IMG/VR virus record: IMGVR_UViG_3300018790_000468 | Span: 1 to 64,000 of that record | DNA length: 64,000 bases | Reading direction: 5' to 3' (one strand) | From: a virus | In this document: in pieces, positions 8,339-13,855 of the stretch | How positions within the stretch are numbered: position 1 is the stretch's first letter | Layout of the letters: each line of letters starts with the position of its first letter | Notes under the pieces: model-generated | Told to the model about the DNA's origin: nothing | Databases searched by the model: none | What the model saw: only the letters and a program-made list of their open reading frames with translations | Translations under genes and position numbers: made by a program

Positions 8339-9399
8339 AGACTGTGCTCAATCTTAAGAATGTAGATTATACCAAACAACCATTGTTCTTTGGTGAAGAT
8401 CTCAATTTGCAGCGTTATGACAGATTCAAGTATCCCATATTTTTTGAATTGTTTAAAAAGCAAGAAGAATTTTTCTGGTGGCCACATGAAATAAGTCTGC
8501 AAAAAGATAGAAACGATTACAAGGAGCTTACCAAAGAAGAGCGCTTTGTTTTTGATACCAATTTGCGGTTTCAAACATTGGGGGACAGCATGTTGTCCAG
8601 ATCAATTCATTCTTTGAGAGAGCATGTAACTAATCCCGAGCTTGAGATTTGCATGAACACCTGGGCAAGGTTTGAAGGCATTCACAGCTATTCATATTCA
8701 TACCTGCTCAACAATGTGCACCCAGATGCATCTGGCTTCTTTGATAGCATCATGGAGGACAAGGAAATAGTGGGCAGAGCTGAATTTATCAGAGGGCGGT
8801 TTGATAAAATCTTGGGCAGCGATGACAAGAAGGACTTGAAAGAGAAAGTGTTTGACTGCATATTGTCTATTAACTGCATGGAAGGTTTGATATTCTATGT
8901 GTCTTTTGCATGCTCTTTTTACTTTGGGTACAGAGGCAAAATGGAAGGCAATTCTAAGATCATTAAATTTATTCAAAGGGATGAAGCGTTGCATTTTGCA
9001 ATCACTCAAAATTTAATCAAGACTCTGCGTGATGATGATAGGGAAGGTTTTTCCACTCTGGTCAAGAAGAGCGAAGACAAGATATATGCATTTTATGAAC
9101 AAGCTGCCAAGAATGAAATTGAATGGGCCCAATACTTGTTCAGCAAAGGGTCGTTGCTTGGCTTGAACGCTGATGTGCTGGGTGGTTATTCACGGTGGTT
9201 GTGCGACACAAGACTGCGGTCTTTGGGGTACAAGAAAATCTTTAATGAGAAAAGCAATCCCATTGCAGGGTGGCTAGACAGCTACCTGGACAGTAGCAAG
9301 GTGCAAGTTGCTCCTCAGGAAACTGAAATTAGTGCATACAAGATAGGCGCGCGGGATACTAGTCTATCTGAAGACACATTCGAAGACATCAAGCTATAA
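8335..9399 (+). CDS. nrdB: Ribonucleoside-diphosphate reductase small subunit (class Ia)
   Basis: 354 residues with the di-iron ferritin-like fold. Metal ligands are visible as the EERFVFD region, EGIHSYSY (Glu-X2-His plus the tyrosine that corresponds to E. coli Tyr122), MEGLIFY (Glu) and DEALHFAI (Glu-X2-His). The radical tyrosine is present, so this should be an active class Ia beta subunit. The C-terminal EDTFEDIKL is the expected acidic tail that docks on NrdA. Overlaps the preceding methyltransferase gene by 4 bases and the next small gene by 1 base. Confidence 0.95.
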   Translation: MKTVLNLKNVDYTKQPLFFGEDLNLQRYDRFKYPIFFELFKKQEEFFWWPHEISLQKDRNDYKELTKEERFVFDTNLRFQTLGDSMLSRSIHSLREHVTNPELEICMNTWARFEGIHSYSYSYLLNNVHPDASGFFDSIMEDKEIVGRAEFIRGRFDKILGSDDKKDLKEKVFDCILSINCMEGLIFYVSFACSFYFGYRGKMEGNSKIIKFIQRDEALHFAITQNLIKTLRDDDREGFSTLVKKSEDKIYAFYEQAAKNEIEWAQYLFSKGSLLGLNADVLGGYSRWLCDTRLRSLGYKKIFNEKSNPIAGWLDSYLDSSKVQVAPQETEISAYKIGARDTSLSEDTFEDIKL

Positions 9400-9635
9400 T
9401 GTTTAATAATTTTTTTCTTGAGACGTTGTCTGAGGAGGAGTACAGCATACTGTACCTCATAGCTTATAATGCCATTGTTCGCGTTTGTGATTATGAACCT
9501 GGACCAGAGGTGGTTCCTATGCTGAGAGTTGATGTGACGCTGAAGCAGATTGACAAGCTCAAGAAGAAGGCAACTGAGAGTGGATTGCCTGTCTTAGAAT
9601 CATTAACAAAAAGAATTCAGGAGTATAGCGCTTAG
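9399..9635 (+). CDS. Small protein of unknown function (78 aa)
   Basis: Not recognised. Soluble and probably helical at the C-terminus (LKQIDKLKKKATESG). It overlaps the nrdB stop by one base, so it is translated with nrdB. It may be a small partner of nucleotide metabolism, by position only. Confidence 0.5.
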   Translation: MFNNFFLETLSEEEYSILYLIAYNAIVRVCDYEPGPEVVPMLRVDVTLKQIDKLKKKATESGLPVLESLTKRIQEYSA

Positions 9636-9643
9636 TATAAATA
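9636..9643 (+). promoter_or_regulatory. Late promoter box (exact consensus)
   Basis: TATAAATA, the exact T4 late consensus, 5 bases before the ATG at 9649. The predicted +1 coincides with the start codon. Confidence 0.65.
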
Positions 9644-9648
9644 TAATC

Positions 9649-10011
9649 ATGATTAGCATTGTATCACCGCTTCTAAGAATCCAAAATCAGATTCGAATCT
9701 GCCACTGGCAAACAACAAGTTATGCTGAGCACAAAGCATTTGGCAAAGCATATGAACATTTAGATGGACTGATTGATAGCTTCATTGAAGCTTTTTTTGG
9801 CAAATATGGCAGGAATAAGGCCAGGTTGTCTTATAACATTGAATTGAAGAATTATGAGGGTGACTTCAGCTTGTTCATGCAAGATGGCATCGATTTCTTG
9901 AAAAATTTAAATTCTGAACTCACTGCACAAGAAGATTCAGAACTGCTCAACATTCGAGATGAGATGTTGCAGGAGCTGTACACTCTCAAGTATCTGCTCA
10001 CTCTCAAGTAA
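9649..10011 (+). CDS. Dps/ferritin-like small protein (DUF5856 type)
   Basis: 120 residues, all helical by eye. The N-terminal half (IRICHWQTTSYAEHKAFGKAYEHLDGLIDSF) has the His-Trp-X3-Ser-X3-His pattern of Dps-like four-helix proteins, and many T4-like marine phages carry such a gene. A second half ending in DEMLQELYTLKYLL would complete the bundle. Whether it binds iron or DNA is not known. The ferroxidase ligands are only partly visible. It has its own exact late promoter, which suggests a virion or late role. Confidence 0.55.
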   Translation: MISIVSPLLRIQNQIRICHWQTTSYAEHKAFGKAYEHLDGLIDSFIEAFFGKYGRNKARLSYNIELKNYEGDFSLFMQDGIDFLKNLNSELTAQEDSELLNIRDEMLQELYTLKYLLTLK

Positions 10012-10023
10012 TTATCAATCAAC

Positions 10024-10106
10024 AGCCTGAGGTCAGATTCGAACTGACGCGCCCTTGCGGGACAGGTTTACAAAACCTGTGCAATCGGCCACTATGCGAC
10101 TCAGGC
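10024..10106 (-). tRNA. tRNA with anticodon UGU (Thr by anticodon), long variable arm
   Basis: Read on the minus strand: acceptor GCCTGAG/CTCAGGC, 3-bp D stem GCA/TGC with a G18G19 loop, anticodon stem CAGGT/ACCTG enclosing TTTGTAA (anticodon TGT), T arm GTCAG-TTCGAAT-CTGAC, discriminator T, CCA not encoded. Between anticodon and T stems there are 14 bases that form CCC-GCAA-GGG. This makes it a class II-shaped tRNA, which is not expected for threonine. Shifting the frame to GTA (Tyr) breaks the anticodon stem, so Thr(UGU) is the best call by anticodon. Confidence 0.75.
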
Positions 10107-10177
10107 ATGTGTAAGACACCACTACTTATCACCAATTGTTAATAATACATGTCTATATGGTATATTTAAAATTGTTA

Positions 10178-10185
10178 AATAAATA
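10178..10185 (+). promoter_or_regulatory. Possible late box upstream of tRNA-Ser
   Basis: AATAAATA, 14 bases before the 5' end of the tRNA-Ser. No other promoter with good spacing is seen for this tRNA. Confidence 0.3.
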
Positions 10186-10199
10186 ACTGAGTCTTAAGT

Positions 10200-10287
10200 G
10201 GGTAGGTGGCAGAGCTGGTCTATTGCATCTGACTTGAAATCAGAAGTACCAGCAATGGTACCGTGGGTTCGAATCCTACCCTGCCCG
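10200..10287 (+). tRNA. tRNA-Ser(UGA)
   Basis: Acceptor GGGTAGG pairs with CCTGCCC (one G-T pair), discriminator G as expected for serine. The D stem is GCA/TGC, and the anticodon stem TCTGA/TCAGA encloses CTTGAAA, giving anticodon TGA. The long variable arm GTACC...GGTAC is typical of serine tRNA. T arm GTGGG-TTCGAAT-CCTAC. CCA not encoded. Confidence 0.92.
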
Positions 10288-10296
10288 CGTTAGATG

Positions 10297-10509
10297 TTAT
10301 TTCTTTGCTTTTGGATCTTCAGGTGCAATCCGCAACTCACCAATTTGCTTGAAATTTAATTCTCTGCCATCTGCACCACAAACAGCTTGGCCATCCACAT
10401 AACCAATCATTCTGTTGCCTTGTCTAACTGGGGTGACTCTTTTGTCTCCCAAGTATCGATATCGGTGAATACAATTCTTAAAACCTGTTCTTGATGCTGC
10501 CATGTCCAT
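10297..10509 (-). CDS. Small basic protein of unknown function (70 aa)
   Basis: Not recognised. Basic, with a likely small beta fold in the middle (TPVRQGNRMIGYVDGQAVCG) and a lysine-rich end. An alternative ATG lies two codons downstream (MAASRTG). It is the only open frame between two RNA genes and a methyltransferase gene, and no promoter box with the usual spacing is seen. Confidence 0.45.
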   Translation of the reverse strand: MDMAASRTGFKNCIHRYRYLGDKRVTPVRQGNRMIGYVDGQAVCGADGRELNFKQIGELRIAPEDPKAKK

Positions 10510-10547
10510 AGTTATATAATTTCAAACAATAGTCCACTATTGAATCA

Positions 10548-10555
10548 TATAAATA
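10548..10555 (+). promoter_or_regulatory. Late promoter box (exact consensus)
   Basis: TATAAATA, 7 bases before the GTG at 10563. Confidence 0.5.
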
Positions 10556-10562
10556 AAGACAG

Positions 10563-11207
10563 GTGATTAAAAAAATTAATAATTTTGAAATTGAAGTTAA
10601 TGAATTAACTGCAGATACACGGGGCTTAAAGTATATTCCTCAGATCAAAGATATGGACAATGATGCAGATCAATTTGCATTAAATTTGGGTTGTAAGTGT
10701 ACTGCAGAAGTATCATCTAATAATTACTCTTTAATGGAAGAGTTAGCTAAAAAATATACAAAAGATGGTGTTGTTGAGATTGGTGTTAACAGAAATGGTG
10801 CGGGTTCATTTACATGGGCACTTTTAAATAATAAACCCAAAACAACAATCTATTTGGGCATAGATATAGATGATAAAAGCAGTATAAACGATAGGGGAAA
10901 CAGTGTTTATACAATACAAGCTAATTCGTTTGATCATGAAAATATTCGTAAATATATGAAGCAAATAGGATTAAGTAAAATCTCTCTTCTGTTCATTGAC
11001 GGGTGGCACTCGGTAAATGCAGTAATTAATGACTGGAAGTATTCAGATTTGCTAGCAGAAGATGGTATAGTTGTTTTTCATGATACGAATTTTCACCCCG
11101 GTCCTACTATTTTTCTCGACGCCATAGATAATTCTATTTTTAAGGTTGAAAGGTATTTTGCAGATCAACTTGACGATTGTGGTATGGGTGTAGCATACCG
11201 CATATAA
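10563..11207 (+). CDS. Class I SAM methyltransferase (Methyltransf_24 type)
   Basis: 214 residues. VVEIGVNRNGAGSFTWAL is the SAM-binding loop, IYLGIDIDD the acidic strand-2 residue, and LSKISLLFIDGWHSVNAVINDW plus DGIVVFHDTN match the conserved blocks of Methyltransf_24, a family common next to glycosyltransferases. The GTG start is chosen because an exact late box lies 7 bases upstream and no in-frame ATG gives the N-terminal strand. AT-rich like the 7691 gene. It stands alone between two tRNAs. Likely acts on a sugar or small molecule, but the substrate is unknown. Confidence 0.65.
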   Translation: MIKKINNFEIEVNELTADTRGLKYIPQIKDMDNDADQFALNLGCKCTAEVSSNNYSLMEELAKKYTKDGVVEIGVNRNGAGSFTWALLNNKPKTTIYLGIDIDDKSSINDRGNSVYTIQANSFDHENIRKYMKQIGLSKISLLFIDGWHSVNAVINDWKYSDLLAEDGIVVFHDTNFHPGPTIFLDAIDNSIFKVERYFADQLDDCGMGVAYRI

Positions 11208-11229
11208 TAACAAATTAAACTCACAGGTG

Positions 11230-11261
11230 TTGATTATTTGTAAGTATACTTATAATAAATA
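11230..11261 (+). promoter_or_regulatory. Possible promoter region of tRNA-Ala
   Basis: TTGATT (11230-11235) and TATAAT (11251-11256) are 15 bases apart, one less than other early promoters here. An AATAAATA late-like box (11254-11261) overlaps it. Confidence 0.3.
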
Positions 11262-11285
11262 GTTCTTCTGCAACGATTGTTCGAT

Positions 11286-11358
11286 GGGGGATTAGCTCAT
11301 TTGGTAGAGCGGTAGCTTTGCAAGCTATAGGTGACCGGTTCGATCCCGGTATCCTCCA
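11286..11358 (+). tRNA. tRNA-Ala(UGC)
   Basis: 73 bases. Acceptor GGGGGAT pairs with ATCCTCC and includes the G3-U70 wobble that marks alanine tRNAs. The D arm is GCTC...GAGC, the anticodon loop TTTGCAA (TGC), the T arm ACCGG-TTCGATC-CCGGT and the discriminator A. CCA not encoded. Confidence 0.93.
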
Positions 11359-11389
11359 AATTACTCAGTTATCCAGACTAAGTAATTAT

Positions 11390-11662
11390 ATGTTCAAGCA
11401 GCGCAATTGTGTCACTGTAAAAGCCATATTATACATAGGCATTGCATCATTAACCACGCTCATGTCAGACATGAGTGACTTTAAATCGTTTTCTGAAATT
11501 AATCCTGTCAAAGCCGCTTTAATAGCCGTTAATTTCTTATTGCAAGGCATGATTGCCTGGAGAGCATTCTTGGATCAATCAGTTGGGCGAGCTCGCATTG
11601 ATGCAGCCATGCAGAAAAAACAAGAGAAACAATTGGAACTAATAGTGGAAGGTCCTAAGTAA
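11390..11662 (+). CDS. Small two-helix membrane protein, candidate holin
   Basis: 90 residues with two hydrophobic segments (about 11-25, AILYIGIASLTTLM, and about 44-60, AALIAVNFLLQGMIAWRA) and a charged C-terminus (MQKKQEKQLELIVEGPK). The size and two-helix layout fit a class II holin. The frame is open further upstream, but that part lies inside the tRNA-Ala, so I use the ATG after it. It starts a run of lysis-type genes (lipoproteins, M15 endopeptidase) spaced a few bases apart. Holin is inferred from context. Confidence 0.5.
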   Translation: MFKQRNCVTVKAILYIGIASLTTLMSDMSDFKSFSEINPVKAALIAVNFLLQGMIAWRAFLDQSVGRARIDAAMQKKQEKQLELIVEGPK

Positions 11663-11666
11663 TTAC

Positions 11667-12116
11667 ATGAAATACATCTTGTTTGCTGCACTTGCTCCAC
11701 TGTTTGTTGTAGGTTGTGCCACCACCAGTTCCAATGGTAAAATTGATGCAGCTCAAACTGTTGAAAATGCATTACCATACATTGCACCTGCTGTCACCCT
11801 GACTTGCACAATTGTTCTGAACCAAGCTTTGGATGAGAATGATCGCATTGAAAAAGCAAAAATGATCAACAACGTTGCCACCATTGTCGAGGGGCTAACG
11901 CGTGGTGCAACACCCACACCAGACCAACTGCAGAAAGCACTCACAGATTATCTGCCAGTGGAAAAAACTCATTGGGCGAAATATGTTGTGGCTTTGAAAG
12001 ATTTATATGCCACTCAGTTCAACAGAGTAAATGGTGACGCTAAACTTGCAGTTGTTGTGCTCAATGCAATCGCTAAAGGTTGCAAGGATGCAACTGAAGG
12101 CTACGTCAATAACTAA
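11667..12116 (+). CDS. Lipoprotein of unknown function in lysis cassette
   Basis: 149 residues with an N-terminal signal and lipobox (LAPLFVVGC, Cys at residue 17), so the mature protein should be lipid-anchored in the periplasm. The rest is helical. It follows the holin-like gene by 4 bases and precedes another small protein with a one-base overlap (TAATG). It could be part of a spanin-like system for outer-membrane disruption, but it is longer than classic Rz1 proteins and not proline-rich. Function open. Confidence 0.55.
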   Translation: MKYILFAALAPLFVVGCATTSSNGKIDAAQTVENALPYIAPAVTLTCTIVLNQALDENDRIEKAKMINNVATIVEGLTRGATPTPDQLQKALTDYLPVEKTHWAKYVVALKDLYATQFNRVNGDAKLAVVVLNAIAKGCKDATEGYVNN

Positions 12117-12316
12117 TGCCAACTGGCATCATACAGGCTTTGTTGAGTGCTGTTGCAGGTATTTTCGGTGCAATTAACAATGTGTTTGGTGCGAAGAATA
12201 CCAAAGATATGAAGGATCGGCAACTGCAACAAAAAGAGATTGATTTTGAGAGTGGCATTGAAAGTGCTATTAAGGAGAAAAATGTTAAGAAAATTCGCGA
12301 TATTCTTTCTGAGTAG
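12116..12316 (+). CDS. Small protein with hydrophobic N-terminus and coiled-coil C-terminus
   Basis: 66 residues. The first about 25 residues are hydrophobic and glycine-containing (IIQALLSAVAGIFGAINNVFG), and the rest is highly charged and helical (KDRQLQQKEIDFESGIESAIKEKN). A membrane-anchored coiled coil next to lipoproteins recalls inner-membrane spanins or holin-like proteins. Start overlaps the previous stop by one base. Its end overlaps the start of the next lipoprotein gene. Role inferred from layout only. Confidence 0.5.
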   Translation: MPTGIIQALLSAVAGIFGAINNVFGAKNTKDMKDRQLQQKEIDFESGIESAIKEKNVKKIRDILSE

Positions 12317-12701
12317 TTTTTTATTTTGCTCGTGTACAACAGTTACACCTGACAAAGTAACAGATGAAATAGCCTCTTATGATGCAACAACACCTTCAGG
12401 GTATGATGTACAGAATTCTGGCTTCATTGGCTTTACGGATGATGGGCGGGGTCTTATTACTCAGTTTGGTCTGCTCCGGTACAACACCCTCATCAAAGCG
12501 TACAAGATAAGATTCAAGTCCTTCAAAGGTGTGGAACTAAACGAAAATGATGGTATAACAGAATACACCGATAAACGCAGCAACAAGCTTTATATCATAG
12601 ATCAACAGCATTTGGTGTATTACGCTGTTCTCAATGGCTGGCGCAAAGATGGTAAAGAGCCTGATTCCATTTGGGATAAGACCAAGGACCTTGTCAAATG
12701 A
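12282..12701 (+). CDS. Second lipoprotein of the lysis cassette
   Basis: 139 residues. The start at 12282 is chosen because a strong ribosome site AAGGAG lies 4 bases before it and it gives a clean signal peptide (MLRKFAIFFLSSFLFCSC) with a lipobox-type cysteine near residue 18. The longer reading would bury the signal. The mature part (about 120 residues) is mixed alpha/beta and unrecognised. Overlaps the previous gene by 35 bases and the next (M15 peptidase) by 4 bases. Possibly an outer-membrane spanin partner. Not recognised beyond the lipoprotein signature. Confidence 0.55.
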   Translation: MLRKFAIFFLSSFLFCSCTTVTPDKVTDEIASYDATTPSGYDVQNSGFIGFTDDGRGLITQFGLLRYNTLIKAYKIRFKSFKGVELNENDGITEYTDKRSNKLYIIDQQHLVYYAVLNGWRKDGKEPDSIWDKTKDLVK

Positions 12702-13183
12702 AGACAGACTTAAGCATTATAGATGAAAGAAGTGCAAAAAATGTTGCAACTCTGCATCCCAAAGTACAAGAAATTTTTCGAAACTGGATAGCAGAAAGTC
12801 AAATATTGGCCAAAGCTCATGGCTATGAATATAAGGCCATTTCTGGAAATCGAACATGGGATGAGCAGGGTAAGATTTATGCACAAGGAAGAACATCACC
12901 CGGTAAGATTGTGACAAATGCAAAACCCGGGTACAGCAATCATAATTATGGCATTGCGGTTGATATGGGAGTCTTCAAAGATGGTAAGTACCTGGATGCA
13001 TCAAAGCCAACAGAAGCGCAAACCTTTCACAATAAAGCTGCAATTATTGCAGAAAAATATAATATTGAATGGGGCGGTAGTTGGAAATCTTTTAAGGACT
13101 ACCCACATTTTGAATATAAAACAGGCAAGACATTGAGTCAATTGAGACAGCTAGTAGCTGAAGGCAAAGATATTCTATCTTAG
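12698..13183 (+). CDS. M15 family L-alanyl-D-glutamate-type endopeptidase (endolysin)
   Basis: 161 residues. It carries the M15 zinc peptidase motifs: SGNRTWDEQGKIYAQGR, then SNHNYGIAVDMGVF (His and Asp zinc ligands), then DYPHFEY (second zinc His). Phage members such as T5 endolysin cut the L-Ala-D-Glu bond of peptidoglycan stems. Overlaps the lipoprotein gene by 4 bases. With the GH24 lysozyme (2072) the phage has two enzymes that cut different bonds. No signal peptide, so a holin should release it. Confidence 0.85.
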   Translation: MKTDLSIIDERSAKNVATLHPKVQEIFRNWIAESQILAKAHGYEYKAISGNRTWDEQGKIYAQGRTSPGKIVTNAKPGYSNHNYGIAVDMGVFKDGKYLDASKPTEAQTFHNKAAIIAEKYNIEWGGSWKSFKDYPHFEYKTGKTLSQLRQLVAEGKDILS

Positions 13184-13188
13184 AGTGC

Positions 13189-13216
13189 TTGCATACAGTA
13201 AGATTGCCTATATACT
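13189..13216 (+). promoter_or_regulatory. Early-type promoter of the tmRNA gene
   Basis: TTGCAT (13189-13194), 16-base spacer, TATACT (13211-13216). Predicted start about 16 bases before the mature tmRNA 5' end, leaving a short leader for RNase P. Confidence 0.45.
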
Positions 13217-13238
13217 AATATTGTTCTTTAACAACGAT

Positions 13239-13642
13239 GGGGGTGAATGGAATCGATTGAACAGTGGGGCTCCTGAGTGCAAGTACCGGGGCATGCCGGT
13301 TTATCAATAGCAAATCAAATCAAATGCCGAAGACACATTCGACATGGCCATGAGTTTAGAGGAGGCTGACGCAATTCTTGCTGCAGCTAACTTCGAAGAT
13401 TCAACAGCCACACTTGAGCTAGTTTAAGCTCAATCGTCTCATTGTAGGTTGGAACCAGTAAGATGAGGCGTGTTACAGGTTCCTGACTTGGTGTGTTATG
13501 ATGGTTATCTGCCAAGCGTATAAAATCATCATATTGAGTATGTTTTGTTTAGTTTAATATGCTCTGAAGTTCAACTAAAATAAACTTGTAGTGCTTGTGC
13601 GCGAAATTGTTCAAGACCTGGGTTCAAATCCCAGCACCTCCA
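13239..13642 (+). ncRNA. ssrA: Transfer-messenger RNA (tmRNA), one-piece
   Basis: The ends form an alanine-type acceptor: GGGGGTG (13239-13245) pairs with CACCTCC (13635-13641) including a G3-U70 wobble, discriminator A at 13642, CCA not encoded. The T arm is CTGGG-TTCAAAT-CCCAG and the 5' side has the usual tmRNA D-like segment GGAATCGATTG. TTGAACA near 13258 can pair with TGTTCAA near 13609 (helix 2). Downstream stems such as GGAACC/GGTTCC and CTTGG/CCAAG fit the pseudoknot region. The best tag frame starts with GCC at 13326 (nt 88, compared with nt 90 in E. coli) and runs 33 codons to TAA at 13425-13427. It begins AEDTFDMAM and ends TATLELV, so it lacks the usual hydrophobic LAA end. The tag frame is inferred; an alternative is GCA at 13310. 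Its function would be ribosome rescue during infection. Confidence 0.9.
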
Positions 13643-13659
13643 TTTGTTTTGCATTGCAG

Positions 13660-13667
13660 CATAAATA
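13660..13667 (+). promoter_or_regulatory. Late promoter box downstream of tmRNA
   Basis: CATAAATA, exactly 5 bases before the GTG at 13673. It decides the start of the small gene that follows. Confidence 0.55.
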
Positions 13668-13672
13668 ATTGT

Positions 13673-13855
13673 GTGGTAAGTTTAACTGCTAACTTGACCG
13701 GCACCAGCTTGTATCAACGCTTTCTTGACGAGCGGTTCTGTATTCTTCAAAACAAATGGTACATGTCAGAGCGTGAGGGCAGGGATGTGGGGTTTGAGAG
13801 AGCACTGCTGGATTGGGTTTTTAATCACAGAAACAACTGGCTAAAGAACAAATAA
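13673..13855 (+). CDS. Small conserved-type phage protein (60 aa)
   Basis: Its C-terminal half (LYQRFLDERFCILQNKWYMSEREGRDVGFERALLDWVFNHR, about residues 13-53) resembles the end of DUF4032-type proteins seen in T4-like phages, with the Trp-Tyr-X-Ser-Glu and Gly-Arg-Asp-Val-Gly pattern. The frame is open back into the tmRNA, but the GTG at 13673 is chosen because a CATAAATA box lies 5 bases before it. It ends directly at the end of the convergent baseplate gene. Function unknown. The family resemblance is from memory of the motif. Confidence 0.6.
   Translation: MVSLTANLTGTSLYQRFLDERFCILQNKWYMSEREGRDVGFERALLDWVFNHRNNWLKNK

Noticed and set aside
10024-10106. Reading the minus-strand tRNA as tRNA-Tyr(GUA)
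   Set aside because: The D loop and variable arm look Tyr-like, but placing GTA at 34-36 destroys the anticodon stem. The TGT reading gives five perfect pairs.
13310-13369. Alternative tmRNA tag frame starting with GCA at 13310
   Set aside because: It gives a basic 19-residue tag and starts at nt 72, farther from the usual resume position than the GCC at nt 88. Kept only as an alternative.
13595-13672. Upstream extension of the 60-residue gene into the tmRNA
   Set aside because: It would read through the T arm of the tmRNA. The GTG at 13673 has a late box exactly 5 bases upstream.
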